Shown here in pieces: positions 1-7,042 of a stretch of DNA of 39,331 bases. The stretch spans positions 1 to 39,331 of the IMG/VR virus record IMGVR_UViG_3300030090_002621; one strand, written 5' to 3'. How positions within the stretch are numbered: position 1 is the stretch's first letter; each line of letters starts with the position of its first letter. The notes beneath the pieces are model-generated. The model did not search any database. It was not told the origin of the DNA and was given only the letters and a program-made list of their open reading frames with translations. Position numbers and translations under genes: made by a program. Origin of the DNA: a virus.

Positions 1-102
1 TGGAAGAAATTTTTAAAGAAGGTTCACGGGGTTGATCGGTGGGATTTTCTCGTAGTTCTCCTCGGAGTTTCTTCGCTTGTGTTATACTTCTATTTACTAT
101 TT
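1..102. repeat. Terminal repeat, left copy
   Basis: These 102 bases recur at 39230-39331 with a single mismatch (A at 99, T at 39328). The mismatch is the third base of a leucine codon (CTA/CTT) in the gene that crosses the junction, so it is silent. Either the assembler closed a circle with an overlap containing a strain variant, or the phage has a short terminal redundancy. The reading frame continues perfectly through the junction, which favours a circular or circularly permuted map. Confidence 0.9.
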
Positions 103-156
103 GTTTTCGGAGGGGAAACCTATGAAATTCAAAACGATGGGATTTGGCTCCCATGA
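1..156 (+). CDS. 3' part of a membrane-anchored coiled-coil protein that crosses the window ends
   Basis: This is the C-terminal part of the gene that starts at 39098. If the molecule is closed through the terminal repeat, the frame runs on without interruption to a TGA at 154-156. The part here has a basic-aromatic stretch (WKKFLKKVHGVDRWD), then one strong hydrophobic segment (FLVVLLGVSSLVLYFYLLF), then a short tail ending in GIWLP. With the helical, charged N-terminal part coded at 39098 onward, the whole is a coiled coil followed by a single transmembrane helix. That architecture occurs in spanins, holin partners and small host-takeover proteins, but no family is recognised. It overlaps the next start at 122. 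Confidence 0.7.
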   Translation, partial: WKKFLKKVHGVDRWDFLVVLLGVSSLVLYFYLLFVFGGETYEIQNDGIWLP

Positions 157-328
157 ACAAGCGTGGGATTGGGTGCTTCAAAACTGTGTTATCTTGTTAG
201 GGACAGAAGACAGACAAGAAGAACGCGAGGAGTTGGAATATAGACTAGATGCTGCGCTCGACATGGTTCGTAACGGGTGCGAGTGGGCTGATCGTGGGGG
301 AATCGGAGGGAGCTTATGGAAAAACTAA
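122..328 (+). CDS. Hypothetical protein, 68 aa
   Basis: Small acidic protein beginning MKFKTMGFGSHEQAWDWV. The ATG at 122 is chosen over the in-frame GTG at 77 because a strong ribosome-binding site (GGAGGGG) lies just before it; the longer form would also overlap the preceding gene far more. It shows no membrane segment or metal site. It ends 13 bases inside the next gene, so the two are probably translationally coupled. Function unknown; its place ahead of the replication genes suggests early expression. Confidence 0.7.
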   Translation: MKFKTMGFGSHEQAWDWVLQNCVILLGTEDRQEEREELEYRLDAALDMVRNGCEWADRGGIGGSLWKN

Positions 329-582
329 ACGACGAAGACGAGGTTAATCACCCAAACCATTACAAACTTTTTAAGATCGAGTGTATTGAAGCGATGAAGG
401 CAATGCTAACCGAGGAGGAGTTTCGCGGGTATTTACGCGGAAACATTTTTAAATACATGTGGAGATACCCGCATAAAAAGACTACGGTTAAAGACCTGGA
501 GAAAGCTCAATGGTACTTTGATCGTCTACTGGAGATCGAGAAAAAAGAAGAGGAGAAAAGACGTGAACGCATCCGATATTAG
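316..582 (+). CDS. DUF3310-type protein (phage nucleotide-kinase-like, T7 gp1.7-related family)
   Basis: The protein has the hallmarks of the small phage DUF3310 family: VNHPNHY near the N-terminus, then ECIEAM, then GNIFKYMWRYPHK, then DLEKAQWYFDRLLE. Members are found throughout tailed phages and include T7 gp1.7, a nucleotide kinase, so a role in nucleotide supply is likely but not proven here. Length (88 aa) fits the family core; the lysine/glutamate-rich tail is variable. GGAGGG precedes the ATG by a suitable distance. The start overlaps the previous gene, and the end overlaps the next by 20 bases. Confidence 0.85.
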   Translation: MEKLNDEDEVNHPNHYKLFKIECIEAMKAMLTEEEFRGYLRGNIFKYMWRYPHKKTTVKDLEKAQWYFDRLLEIEKKEEEKRRERIRY

Positions 583-748
583 AGGAGGTGGGGGCGTTTG
601 TCGGGCGTGTGGTGCAGTTATGGAGCCGTGGGAGATCCGGTGGAAAAGAAAGCTCCGCGCCTTTGAAGACCTTTGTACCCTATGCTTGCAAGCAGTAGAG
701 GAGGATCTGAATGACGAGACATTCAATAAACCTAAGAGAATACGTTGA
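563..748 (+). CDS. Small zinc-finger-like protein, 61 aa
   Basis: A GTG start at 563 is preferred because AGGAG sits immediately upstream; an in-frame ATG at 518 would lie well inside the preceding gene. Two Cys pairs (CRACG and CTLC), separated by about 30 residues with basic and aromatic residues between, suggest one structural zinc site (Cys4). The glycine run GGGG before the first pair is probably a linker. It overlaps the primase start by 38 bases. Small Cys4 proteins next to phage primases are often nucleic-acid binding, but no specific function can be assigned. Confidence 0.65.
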   Translation: MNASDIRGGGGVCRACGAVMEPWEIRWKRKLRAFEDLCTLCLQAVEEDLNDETFNKPKRIR

Positions 749-1544
749 TACTTTTCCAGAAGAAGGGGAAACCATTAACACGTACCACTGTAAGAGTGGA
801 GCTAACAACGACAGACTTTATATAACTAGAAAGAGTGGGGGAGTTGTTGTGGGCTTCTGTCATCATTGTGGCGAGAGTGGTTATCTCAACGAGGAGGGAC
901 AAACTACACTGAATACTCTTAGTAAAAAACCCAAGTCAAAAAAAGATACCTTTCAAAAATTTAACATCCCGCCATTGAGCGAGTGGGAAAAAAATACTCG
1001 GTGGGAAACACCCGTATTCGCAAAGCTGCCCGAAAAATTTAGGCGGTGGTGGTTAGAAAACGGGTTGAATGTTGCCGACGTAAAATCCTTCGGAATCAAG
1101 CACCTGGACGGTAATCTTACAGCGATACCTCTGTGCTCCGAACCTGAAAAACTTACGGGGCTTGCGATACGACCCCTCCGCGAAAAATTACCTAAATGGA
1201 TACTCGCGGGAGACAAGTACCAAGCACCCTTTACAACCTGTGGAAAACCTGTTAATAAAATAGTAATAACTGAGGATATTGTTTCAGCTTTTCGAGTGAG
1301 TAGGAGTGCATTTGCTATGCCACTGATGGGAACCCACTTCGGAGATAGACACATAGAATTGCTTTTGAAAGAAAATAGACCTATACTTGTGTGGTTAGAC
1401 AACGACAATATGGAAGTTATCCACAAAGCAAAGGATATATTTGCAAGATTATCTGGTTTAGTTGAGACTAGCATTTTTTTGGAAAATCAAGAACCTAAAC
1501 ATTTTATCCACAACAAAGATCTGGAGGACGTTATACATGGATAA
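711..1544 (+). CDS. DNA primase (zinc-binding and TOPRIM domains)
   Basis: Primase that would make RNA primers for the replication fork. The N-terminal 60 residues carry Cys/His ligands typical of the primase zinc ribbon (His26/Cys27 and a CHHC cluster at about 50-53). The C-terminal half is TOPRIM-like: ITEDIVSAF (catalytic Glu near residue 187) and LVWLDNDN (acidic pair near 230), the DxD-type metal site. The helicase is a separate gene directly downstream, whereas T7 gp4 joins the two. GGAGG precedes the ATG at 711. The gene contains two perfect DnaA-box sequences (1417-1425 and 1503-1511). It overlaps the helicase start by eight bases. Confidence 0.87.
   Translation: MTRHSINLREYVDTFPEEGETINTYHCKSGANNDRLYITRKSGGVVVGFCHHCGESGYLNEEGQTTLNTLSKKPKSKKDTFQKFNIPPLSEWEKNTRWETPVFAKLPEKFRRWWLENGLNVADVKSFGIKHLDGNLTAIPLCSEPEKLTGLAIRPLREKLPKWILAGDKYQAPFTTCGKPVNKIVITEDIVSAFRVSRSAFAMPLMGTHFGDRHIELLLKENRPILVWLDNDNMEVIHKAKDIFARLSGLVETSIFLENQEPKHFIHNKDLEDVIHG
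1417..1511 (+). promoter_or_regulatory. Two DnaA-box sequences inside the primase gene
   Basis: TTATCCACA, the bacterial DnaA-box consensus, occurs exactly at 1417-1425 and again at 1503-1511, both on the + strand and 86 bases apart. They lie in coding sequence, so they may be coincidence of codon use. A perfect nine-base match is expected by chance less than once in a genome this size, and four further perfect copies occur at 34673-35088. They may titrate DnaA or mark a secondary initiation zone. Confidence 0.4.
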
Positions 1545-2796
1545 TGAAATTATTGCTACATTATGTAATATATATAATTATAATAAATTCTCTTCTCTTA
1601 TTAGAGAAGATAGATTACAAGATGATTATAGAGATATTTATAAATCATTAAGTAATTACTATGACCAATCACCTGATGATGAAATAAACTGGGATCGGTT
1701 TAAACAATGGTACACGATCATTGAACACCCAAGCCTACCAGAAGGTAAAGCCGCAGCAATTAGTTCTGCTTGCGAACGCCTCAAGGAAACAGAAGTAGAT
1801 ACGGAGAGTGCTATTTTCCGAACCTTGTCCGAGAGATACTTCGCAAGTTTGATACACGAGAAATCTTTTGAAGTAGTTCAAGGTAAAAAATCTTTAGACG
1901 AGGTGAAAGACATTCTACGTAGATTTAATTTAGAATCGAAGGGTGTAGAACATGACGTAGACTCTATTACCTCAACCGATGAACAAGTCCTCGAACAAGT
2001 AAAGGAACTTCAGACTGAGGTTAGATACAAATGGTCTATCGAAGAACTAAACCTAATGTGTGGAGCTATAGGCCAAGGAGATTTTATCTTGTTAGGTGCG
2101 CGACCTGATGGGGGAAAAACTACCTTCCTACTCAACCAGGCGTGCGCTTTCGCATCTCAACTTGACGATGGAGAGTGTATCTTGTGGTGCAATAACGAGG
2201 AACCTCGGAGGAGAGTCGCCGCTAGACGATTTCAGGCAGGATTGGGGTGGACGAGAGAAGAGATAGACGCAGACCCAGAAACCGCACTGAAACACTTCCA
2301 AGCGAAGTACGGCGAGAACCGCATTGTTTCTCTCGATAAACCGACGCTCACGGTGTATGATATTGAGGCAGCTCTGGAGGAATTTAACCCGAAAGTGATT
2401 ATCATAGACCAACTTCATAAGGTGGGAGGATTCGAGAAAGAAGCGCAAGGTATAGAACGGTATGCAAAGTTGGCGCAATATATCCGAGGACTGTCTCAGT
2501 TGTATGGCCCCGTTATTGGTGCGTCACAACTAGATTGGACGGCTGATAACGTCAAGTTCCCAGAGATGGGTAGTTTGTATGGCTCGAAGACCGCCGTTCA
2601 GGGTGAGAGTGATTGCATCTTACTACTCGGTCAGTGTAGAGAGGAGGGCACAGATGTTAGGTTCTTATCTACACCTAAAAATAAACTACCATACGCAGAC
2701 GAGAATTACCGTTCAATAGGACAACCAGTAAAAATCGACAAAGCAAGAGCACAATTCATCTCTTTGATCGGGGGGAAGTATGCAAACAAAATCTAA
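1537..2796 (+). CDS. Replicative DNA helicase (DnaB/RecA-fold)
   Basis: Hexameric ATP-driven helicase that unwinds DNA at the fork and works with the primase encoded just upstream. The ATG at 1537 is chosen, giving MDNEII, because GGAGG lies nine bases before it; the in-frame ATG at 1462 lies deep in the primase gene. The N-terminal 150 residues are a helical domain. The RecA-like core has Walker A GARPDGGKTT (about 187-196), Walker B VIIIDQLH (about 287), and a later motif SLYGSKTAVQGESDCILLL that fits motif H4 of DnaB/gp4 helicases. Length of 419 aa is normal for a stand-alone phage DnaB-type helicase. It overlaps the polymerase start by 17 bases. Confidence 0.9.
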   Translation: MDNEIIATLCNIYNYNKFSSLIREDRLQDDYRDIYKSLSNYYDQSPDDEINWDRFKQWYTIIEHPSLPEGKAAAISSACERLKETEVDTESAIFRTLSERYFASLIHEKSFEVVQGKKSLDEVKDILRRFNLESKGVEHDVDSITSTDEQVLEQVKELQTEVRYKWSIEELNLMCGAIGQGDFILLGARPDGGKTTFLLNQACAFASQLDDGECILWCNNEEPRRRVAARRFQAGLGWTREEIDADPETALKHFQAKYGENRIVSLDKPTLTVYDIEAALEEFNPKVIIIDQLHKVGGFEKEAQGIERYAKLAQYIRGLSQLYGPVIGASQLDWTADNVKFPEMGSLYGSKTAVQGESDCILLLGQCREEGTDVRFLSTPKNKLPYADENYRSIGQPVKIDKARAQFISLIGGKYANKI

Positions 2797-3958
2797 TATA
2801 ATAGTCTTCGATATAGAGACTACAATTAACGCACCCTCTCCTCATTTTGGGGCGACCCCACACCACCGCGATAACGATATTGTACTGTTGGGATACTTAG
2901 AAGACTTCGGGGAGATTAAAATAACCGAAGACCCCTTAGAATTGAAGGATCGAATAGGTGCGGGAACTCGTTTGGTTGGACATAACATCGCGTTTGATCT
3001 GTCCTATTTAATGAGACACTTTGAAATCTCGCCACAAGTTGAGGTATGGGATACACAGAAGTTTGACTATCTGCTTTGTGGACGCGGTGCGAGAACCCCC
3101 TCTCTAGAGAAGACTGCGGAGAGAATGGAGGTTCCGTTTAAGAAGGACGAAGAAATTAAGGAACGGTTCCGAGTGGGGATTGGCTCAGATAAAATCTGTC
3201 GGAGACTGTTGACAGAGTACCTCGAAGAAGACGTTAGGACAACGGCTGCGGTGTATCTGCACCAACTAAACGCTATACCGGAGGACAGTAATCGCTCGGT
3301 GTACATACAGAAGCTAATGCAGGGGGTGCTAGTAACAACTCAGATGGCGTTCAATGGGCTACCTTTCCAGGTTGGGGGAGCTAGAAAAGAAGTAGAGGAG
3401 ATTATCTTAGAGAAAGAACACAGAGTATCGGAGGCCACCGAGAGATACGCAAGGCACTGGCCTACCCCTCTTGGAGAATTTAATCTATCGTCCCCCTCAC
3501 AGATCAAGCTATTCTTATGGGGTGGAGAGAAAAAGTATATTGTAGACACGCAAGTAACAAACGAACAAGGGGAACCAATACGATATAAGACAGGAGATAG
3601 GGTGGGAGAAATAAAAACAAAAAAAGAAACAAAGGTGTATGTGTCGGACGGGTTATGCTCCGCTAAAATAAAGCGGGAATTTTCTTTGAAAGGGTGGGAG
3701 ACAAACACAGATGATACCGCACTGAAAAGATTAATTGAGTTGGACAAAATCAGTAAGGATGTGCGTGAGTTTTCCAAAGACGTACTGAAGATAAGGAATT
3801 TAGAAAAAACCATATCGACCTACTATAAACCATACATAGAGTATTCTATTGACGGTAGGATACACCCAAACTACAATCACTGTATTACCCAAACAGGGAG
3901 GCTATCTTCATCTAAGCCCAATATGCAAAACATTTCTGGAAAAGGTACAGCACAATGA
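2780..3958 (+). CDS. DNA polymerase, family A, N-terminal part (3'-5' exonuclease and thumb)
   Basis: First of two ORFs that together make a family-A (Pol I/T7 gp5-like) replicative polymerase. The proofreading exonuclease motifs are complete: Exo I FDIETT (10-15), Exo II HNIAFDLSYL (about 67-76), Exo III YLEEDVRTTAAVY (about 147-159). The protein continues through the thumb to the conserved TGRLSSSKPNMQNIS at about 372-386, then stops six codons later. A lysine/threonine-rich insertion around 255-300 lies where some marine phages (HMO-2011 type) carry a DnaJ-like zinc domain, but no CxxCxGxG motif is present. The TGA overlaps the ATG of the second part in an ATGA. GGGGGGAAGT precedes the start at 2780. 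Confidence 0.9.
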   Translation: MQTKSNIIVFDIETTINAPSPHFGATPHHRDNDIVLLGYLEDFGEIKITEDPLELKDRIGAGTRLVGHNIAFDLSYLMRHFEISPQVEVWDTQKFDYLLCGRGARTPSLEKTAERMEVPFKKDEEIKERFRVGIGSDKICRRLLTEYLEEDVRTTAAVYLHQLNAIPEDSNRSVYIQKLMQGVLVTTQMAFNGLPFQVGGARKEVEEIILEKEHRVSEATERYARHWPTPLGEFNLSSPSQIKLFLWGGEKKYIVDTQVTNEQGEPIRYKTGDRVGEIKTKKETKVYVSDGLCSAKIKREFSLKGWETNTDDTALKRLIELDKISKDVREFSKDVLKIRNLEKTISTYYKPYIEYSIDGRIHPNYNHCITQTGRLSSSKPNMQNISGKGTAQ

Positions 3959-4773
3959 TATTGACACACTTCGCCACCGATAAAACATTCGCAGAGTTTG
4001 ATTACGCTCAACTAGAGATTAGAGTGCTGGCCCTAGCGACTAAGTGTAAACAACTCATCCAAGACATAAACGACGGAAGGGATATGCACACAGTCTTTGC
4101 GGCGGAGATTTTCCAAAAACCAGAGAAAGAGATTACACAAAAAGAACGTAGAATTGCTAAAGGTTTTTCTTTTCAGTTGCAATACGGCGCGGGGGCGAAG
4201 GGCATCGCTAAGTTTTGGAACGTGGATATAAATTTAGCAGAAACTTTTATCAATTCGTACTACGAACGGTATCCCGAAGTCAGGGAATGGCAGGAAGGAA
4301 TGTTATCAAAAGCAACGAAGACGCTAGACCACCGAGGAGACAAGAATAAAGAGGGGGAGGGTATACCTAGTTATTTTCTACCCACTATATGGCAATGCCC
4401 CGAAACAAAACAACCGCTTGGATACTTCAGACTGCTCGGAGAGAAACCAGAATGGAAAAACCACTACACAATATCCCCGACTAAAGTTAAGAACTACGCA
4501 ATACAAGGGGGAGCATCAGACATAATGATGTTTATGTTGGTGAAATTACAACGAGCTTTAGAGAGGTATCCGACTAAGGTTTTAAACACGGTACACGATT
4601 CGGTATTGTTGGAGATAGACGATAATTTAGAGGAGGTAGCGACACTAACCAAACAAACTCTGGAAAGTGTGCCGGAAGAATTACAGACGGCGTTTTCTAT
4701 CACTAGTCCGATACCGTTCCCCGTAGATTATAGTTTTGGAAAAACACTAGAGGAGGTGAAAAGAAACAGTTGA
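3955..4773 (+). CDS. DNA polymerase, family A, C-terminal part (palm and fingers)
   Basis: Carries the polymerase active site missing from the preceding ORF. Motif A is FDYAQLEIRVLA (catalytic Asp near 15). The O-helix is RRIAKGFSFQLQYG (about 65-78), with Arg, Lys, Phe and Tyr at the positions equal to E. coli R754, K758, F762 and Y766. Motif C is NTVHDSVLLEID (catalytic HD near 215). Phenylalanine at the 762-like position is common in virulent phages. The start is the ATG of the ATGA overlap. The missing join lies in a loop between TGRLSSS and motif A, and no conserved residues are lost. The two chains could assemble, be joined by -1 frameshifting, or reflect a one-base assembly error. Confidence 0.9.
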   Translation: MILTHFATDKTFAEFDYAQLEIRVLALATKCKQLIQDINDGRDMHTVFAAEIFQKPEKEITQKERRIAKGFSFQLQYGAGAKGIAKFWNVDINLAETFINSYYERYPEVREWQEGMLSKATKTLDHRGDKNKEGEGIPSYFLPTIWQCPETKQPLGYFRLLGEKPEWKNHYTISPTKVKNYAIQGGASDIMMFMLVKLQRALERYPTKVLNTVHDSVLLEIDDNLEEVATLTKQTLESVPEELQTAFSITSPIPFPVDYSFGKTLEEVKRNS

Positions 4774-4798
4774 ATTATTTTTTTAGTTGTGTTAGGAT
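4770..4798 (+). promoter_or_regulatory. Possible sigma-70 promoter before the SSB-like gene
   Basis: TTGAAT (4770-4775) and TAGGAT (4793-4798) are separated by 17 bases, and TGT directly before the -10 matches an extended -10. Each hexamer matches consensus at four of six bases. It lies in the only gap of the left + strand cluster longer than 50 bases (4774-4850), before a gene needed in large amounts. Moderate support only. Confidence 0.4.
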
Positions 4799-4850
4799 AC
4801 TTACCGCATGACAGTAAAAGTGCGAATTATCAATAACTTAGGAGTAAATT

Positions 4851-5390
4851 ATGGTAGCACAAGTAGTTAGTGGCGTAGTAGACAAACTTGCGAAGAATGG
4901 TAAGGCGTTCACCCTCACCACAGATTCGGAAACTTGGTACTCCGCCTTCAATGCGTCTCAGTTACAGGATTGTCTGTCTGGAGACGAGGTTTCTTTTAGC
5001 TATGCTACTAAGGAATCGAATGGCAGAACTTTCTACAATCTTAAAGGGGATTTAAAAGTGGCAACAGGTTCAGCACTTGGGCCACAACAAGCCCCGCAGG
5101 TTGGTACGCCTCGCAAAAGAGGGGAGCCGACTCTACAGAGAGAGAGACTTATCCTAAACCAAAATGCTTTAACCGCTAGTGTTGCGTTCCACGCGATCTT
5201 AGCGAGGCATGATGGGCAAATGCCTGGCGAGGACGATATTTTGGAATCCGCAAAGGCTTTTGTTGGTTGGACGAGTTCCTACTCTGGAGAAGATCTCCCT
5301 CCCACCGAACCCATCAGCAAAGAGGGTGAGTCAGAAGACTCTGCGTGGGAAGCAGCGACAGAATCCTTCAATGGAGTGAAGGTGGCGTAA
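4851..5390 (+). CDS. Probable single-stranded DNA-binding protein (OB-fold-like)
   Basis: The protein sits between polymerase and exonuclease, a common position for phage SSBs. The N-terminal 75 residues look like alternating beta strands of an OB fold (VVSGVVDKLAKNGKAFTLTTD, WYSAFNASQL, GDEVSFSYATK, TFYNLKGDLKV). A basic linker rich in Gln/Pro/Arg follows, then a helical part, and a strongly acidic tail (SKEGESEDSAWEAATES) typical of proteins that mask their own DNA-binding site and recruit partners. TAGGAG precedes the ATG. The TAA overlaps the exonuclease ATG by one base. No close family is recognised with certainty; a recombination mediator is the main alternative. Confidence 0.6.
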   Translation: MVAQVVSGVVDKLAKNGKAFTLTTDSETWYSAFNASQLQDCLSGDEVSFSYATKESNGRTFYNLKGDLKVATGSALGPQQAPQVGTPRKRGEPTLQRERLILNQNALTASVAFHAILARHDGQMPGEDDILESAKAFVGWTSSYSGEDLPPTEPISKEGESEDSAWEAATESFNGVKVA

Positions 5391-6235
5391 TGTCGAAGTA
5401 CACCTTATTGATTGATGGCGATATAGTGGCGTATAGGGCCGGATTCGCCGCCGAGAAGAGGGTGTACTATGACACGAGGACTCCTCCCAAGGACGGGGGG
5501 AGTTCTTTTTCTTATAAGAAGGAGGCGTTAGCAGTAATTCCTAAAGACTATTTAACTTACGAGAGAGAATTGGAACCCCTAGATAACGCACTGTACAACT
5601 GTAAAAGCCTTATCCAGACCGCAATAGATAAAGTTTCTGAGGAGTTTGATACCGAGGACATTATGTACGTCACGTTTATGACAGGCAACACCGAAGAAGA
5701 GAATTTTAGGAATAAGGTTTCTGCTGAGTATAAAGCGAATAGAGATAAACTACACCGCCCGACATATTTGGACGAGATTAAAGATTATCTGGTGAGAAAA
5801 CACAGTGGGTATCTTTCTCAGGGGTGCGAGGCAGATGATTTTTTTGGGCAAGCGAGTACCGACGCGAGGAGACAAAACAGAATCCCCGTCATAGCTTCGA
5901 TAGACAAAGACCTGAAACAGATAGCGGGGTATCATTATAATTTTATGTCGGGTCAAATAGAGGAAGTAAGCGAAGAGTTGGCGAGTGTTGTTTTTTGGAG
6001 ACAGATGTTAGAGGGAGATAGAGTAGATAATATCCAAGGAATAAAAGGTATAGGGGAAGTCAAGGCCAGAAACACATTACCTACAGGTACAACAAATGAA
6101 GAAGCGAAAGAACTCGTCCTCAACTACTACCAAAAAGACTTCACGGAGTGGGAAAAAAAGTTCAACGAAAACGCAGACCTCTTATGGATATGGCGCAAAG
6201 TGCCGGACTCGTGCCCGTACAAAATCGAACATTAG
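5390..6235 (+). CDS. 5'-3' exonuclease (FEN/PIN-fold, T7 gp6-like)
   Basis: Metal-dependent 5' nuclease of the FEN superfamily, probably removing RNA primers and degrading host DNA into nucleotides. Metal-binding acids appear in order: LLIDGDIVAYR (Asp9/Asp11), QGCEADDFFGQ (near 146-150), ASIDKDLKQIAG (near 169-173), and EGDRVDNIQGIKGIGEVKA, which joins an acidic site to a helix-hairpin-helix DNA-binding motif near 205-225. The start at 5390 is set by the TAATG junction with the preceding gene; an upstream ATG at 5345 lies inside that gene. Its last 140 bases also encode, in another frame, the N-terminus of endonuclease I. Confidence 0.87.
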   Translation: MSKYTLLIDGDIVAYRAGFAAEKRVYYDTRTPPKDGGSSFSYKKEALAVIPKDYLTYERELEPLDNALYNCKSLIQTAIDKVSEEFDTEDIMYVTFMTGNTEEENFRNKVSAEYKANRDKLHRPTYLDEIKDYLVRKHSGYLSQGCEADDFFGQASTDARRQNRIPVIASIDKDLKQIAGYHYNFMSGQIEEVSEELASVVFWRQMLEGDRVDNIQGIKGIGEVKARNTLPTGTTNEEAKELVLNYYQKDFTEWEKKFNENADLLWIWRKVPDSCPYKIEH

Positions 6236-6650
6236 TATCGCCCCGTATCGGTCAAAGTTTGAGTACAACATAGCAGATCACTTAGAGAACAGTGGGATTG
6301 AATTTAACTACGAGTTAAAAAAGATACCGTACTTATTTCCGATTGCTAATGCGTACTGCAACGAGTGTGGGAGCAATAACGCAGGGAGAAAAGCGACATA
6401 CACCCCAGACTTCTTTCTGGTTTCTTCTGGTTTGTGGATCGAAGCGAAAGGTAAGTGGGATTCTAAGGGGAGAACAAAGATTTTATCTGTGTTGGAGAGC
6501 GATAACGAATTGACTAGAGATAATTTTAGGATGTTGTTCATGCAAAATAACTGGATAACTTCTAACAAAAAGAAAAAGTACATGGATTGGTGCATTGAAC
6601 ACGGCATCGTAAGTGCTTGTGGGAAAGTAATACCGAAAGAGTGGTTATAA
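6096..6650 (+). CDS. Endonuclease I (T7 gp3-like Holliday junction resolvase)
   Basis: Resolves branched DNA before packaging and helps degrade host DNA. It aligns well by eye with T7 endonuclease I: YGYGAK (29-34) matches the T7 N-terminal YGAK, RSKFEYNIADHL holds the first catalytic Glu (E56), TYTPDF the Asp (D105), WIEAKGKW the Glu/Lys pair (E116, K118), and the end KVIPKEWL matches the T7 KLIPAEWI. A 12-residue insert with CNEC (88-91) is absent from T7. The N-terminus is unusually Lys/Ser/Thr-rich. Because YGYGAK lies upstream of the exonuclease stop, the 140-base out-of-frame overlap is genuine. The upstream RBS is weak, suggesting coupling. Confidence 0.88.
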   Translation: MKKRKNSSSTTTKKTSRSGKKSSTKTQTSYGYGAKCRTRARTKSNISIAPYRSKFEYNIADHLENSGIEFNYELKKIPYLFPIANAYCNECGSNNAGRKATYTPDFFLVSSGLWIEAKGKWDSKGRTKILSVLESDNELTRDNFRMLFMQNNWITSNKKKKYMDWCIEHGIVSACGKVIPKEWL

Positions 6651-7042
6651 TGAAGTATCTATTAACGGGAAAAAATGAGTGTGATTTCGGGCCAGATGCT
6701 CCAGAAGAAGATGTAGGGTTATTTAAAACCGAGGACGCAATAGCCCAATACATAGTAAACACCGCTTGGCTATATAAAGAGTCCTTCGACTCTCTTTACT
6801 TTAAAGACAAAGTTATTCGTCCCGAAGACTGTTGGAAGAAAAATCCACGGGTTGTCAGGAGAGCTAAAGCCAGATCCCTCATAAAAACTATGGAGGACTT
6901 AAAAAACCTCGTCAACTATGATATGATAATCTGGGAGCTTACCTACAAGTGGTATGAAGTCGAAGATGATTATATTTGCACAGGCTGGATTTACGAAACT
7001 CCCAGACGTTGGGAGTGGAATCACTCCGAGGAGATTTTATGA
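6650..7042 (+). CDS. Hypothetical protein, 130 aa
   Basis: The start at 6650 is fixed by a TAATG overlap with endonuclease I; an in-frame upstream ATG at 6617 would lie in that gene. The protein is rich in Trp, Tyr and acidic residues, with a basic helix in the middle (RVVRRAKARSLIKTMEDLK) and a beta-like C-terminus (WELTYKWYEVEDDYICTGWIYE). No catalytic motif or membrane helix is visible. It ends in an ATGA overlap with the phosphoesterase, so it belongs to the replication/nucleotide operon. Function unknown. Confidence 0.75.
   Translation: MKYLLTGKNECDFGPDAPEEDVGLFKTEDAIAQYIVNTAWLYKESFDSLYFKDKVIRPEDCWKKNPRVVRRAKARSLIKTMEDLKNLVNYDMIIWELTYKWYEVEDDYICTGWIYETPRRWEWNHSEEIL

Noticed and set aside
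3955-3958. Intron explanation for the split polymerase
   Set aside because: The two ORFs overlap by four bases, so there is no intervening sequence.
3930-3960. Canonical X-XXY-YYZ slippery heptamer at the polymerase split
   Set aside because: None is present in the right frame; only a weak AAAA slip is possible, so frameshifting is left as one option.
4808-4870. 20-codon frame before the SSB-like gene
   Set aside because: No ribosome site, and it runs into the SSB start in another frame.
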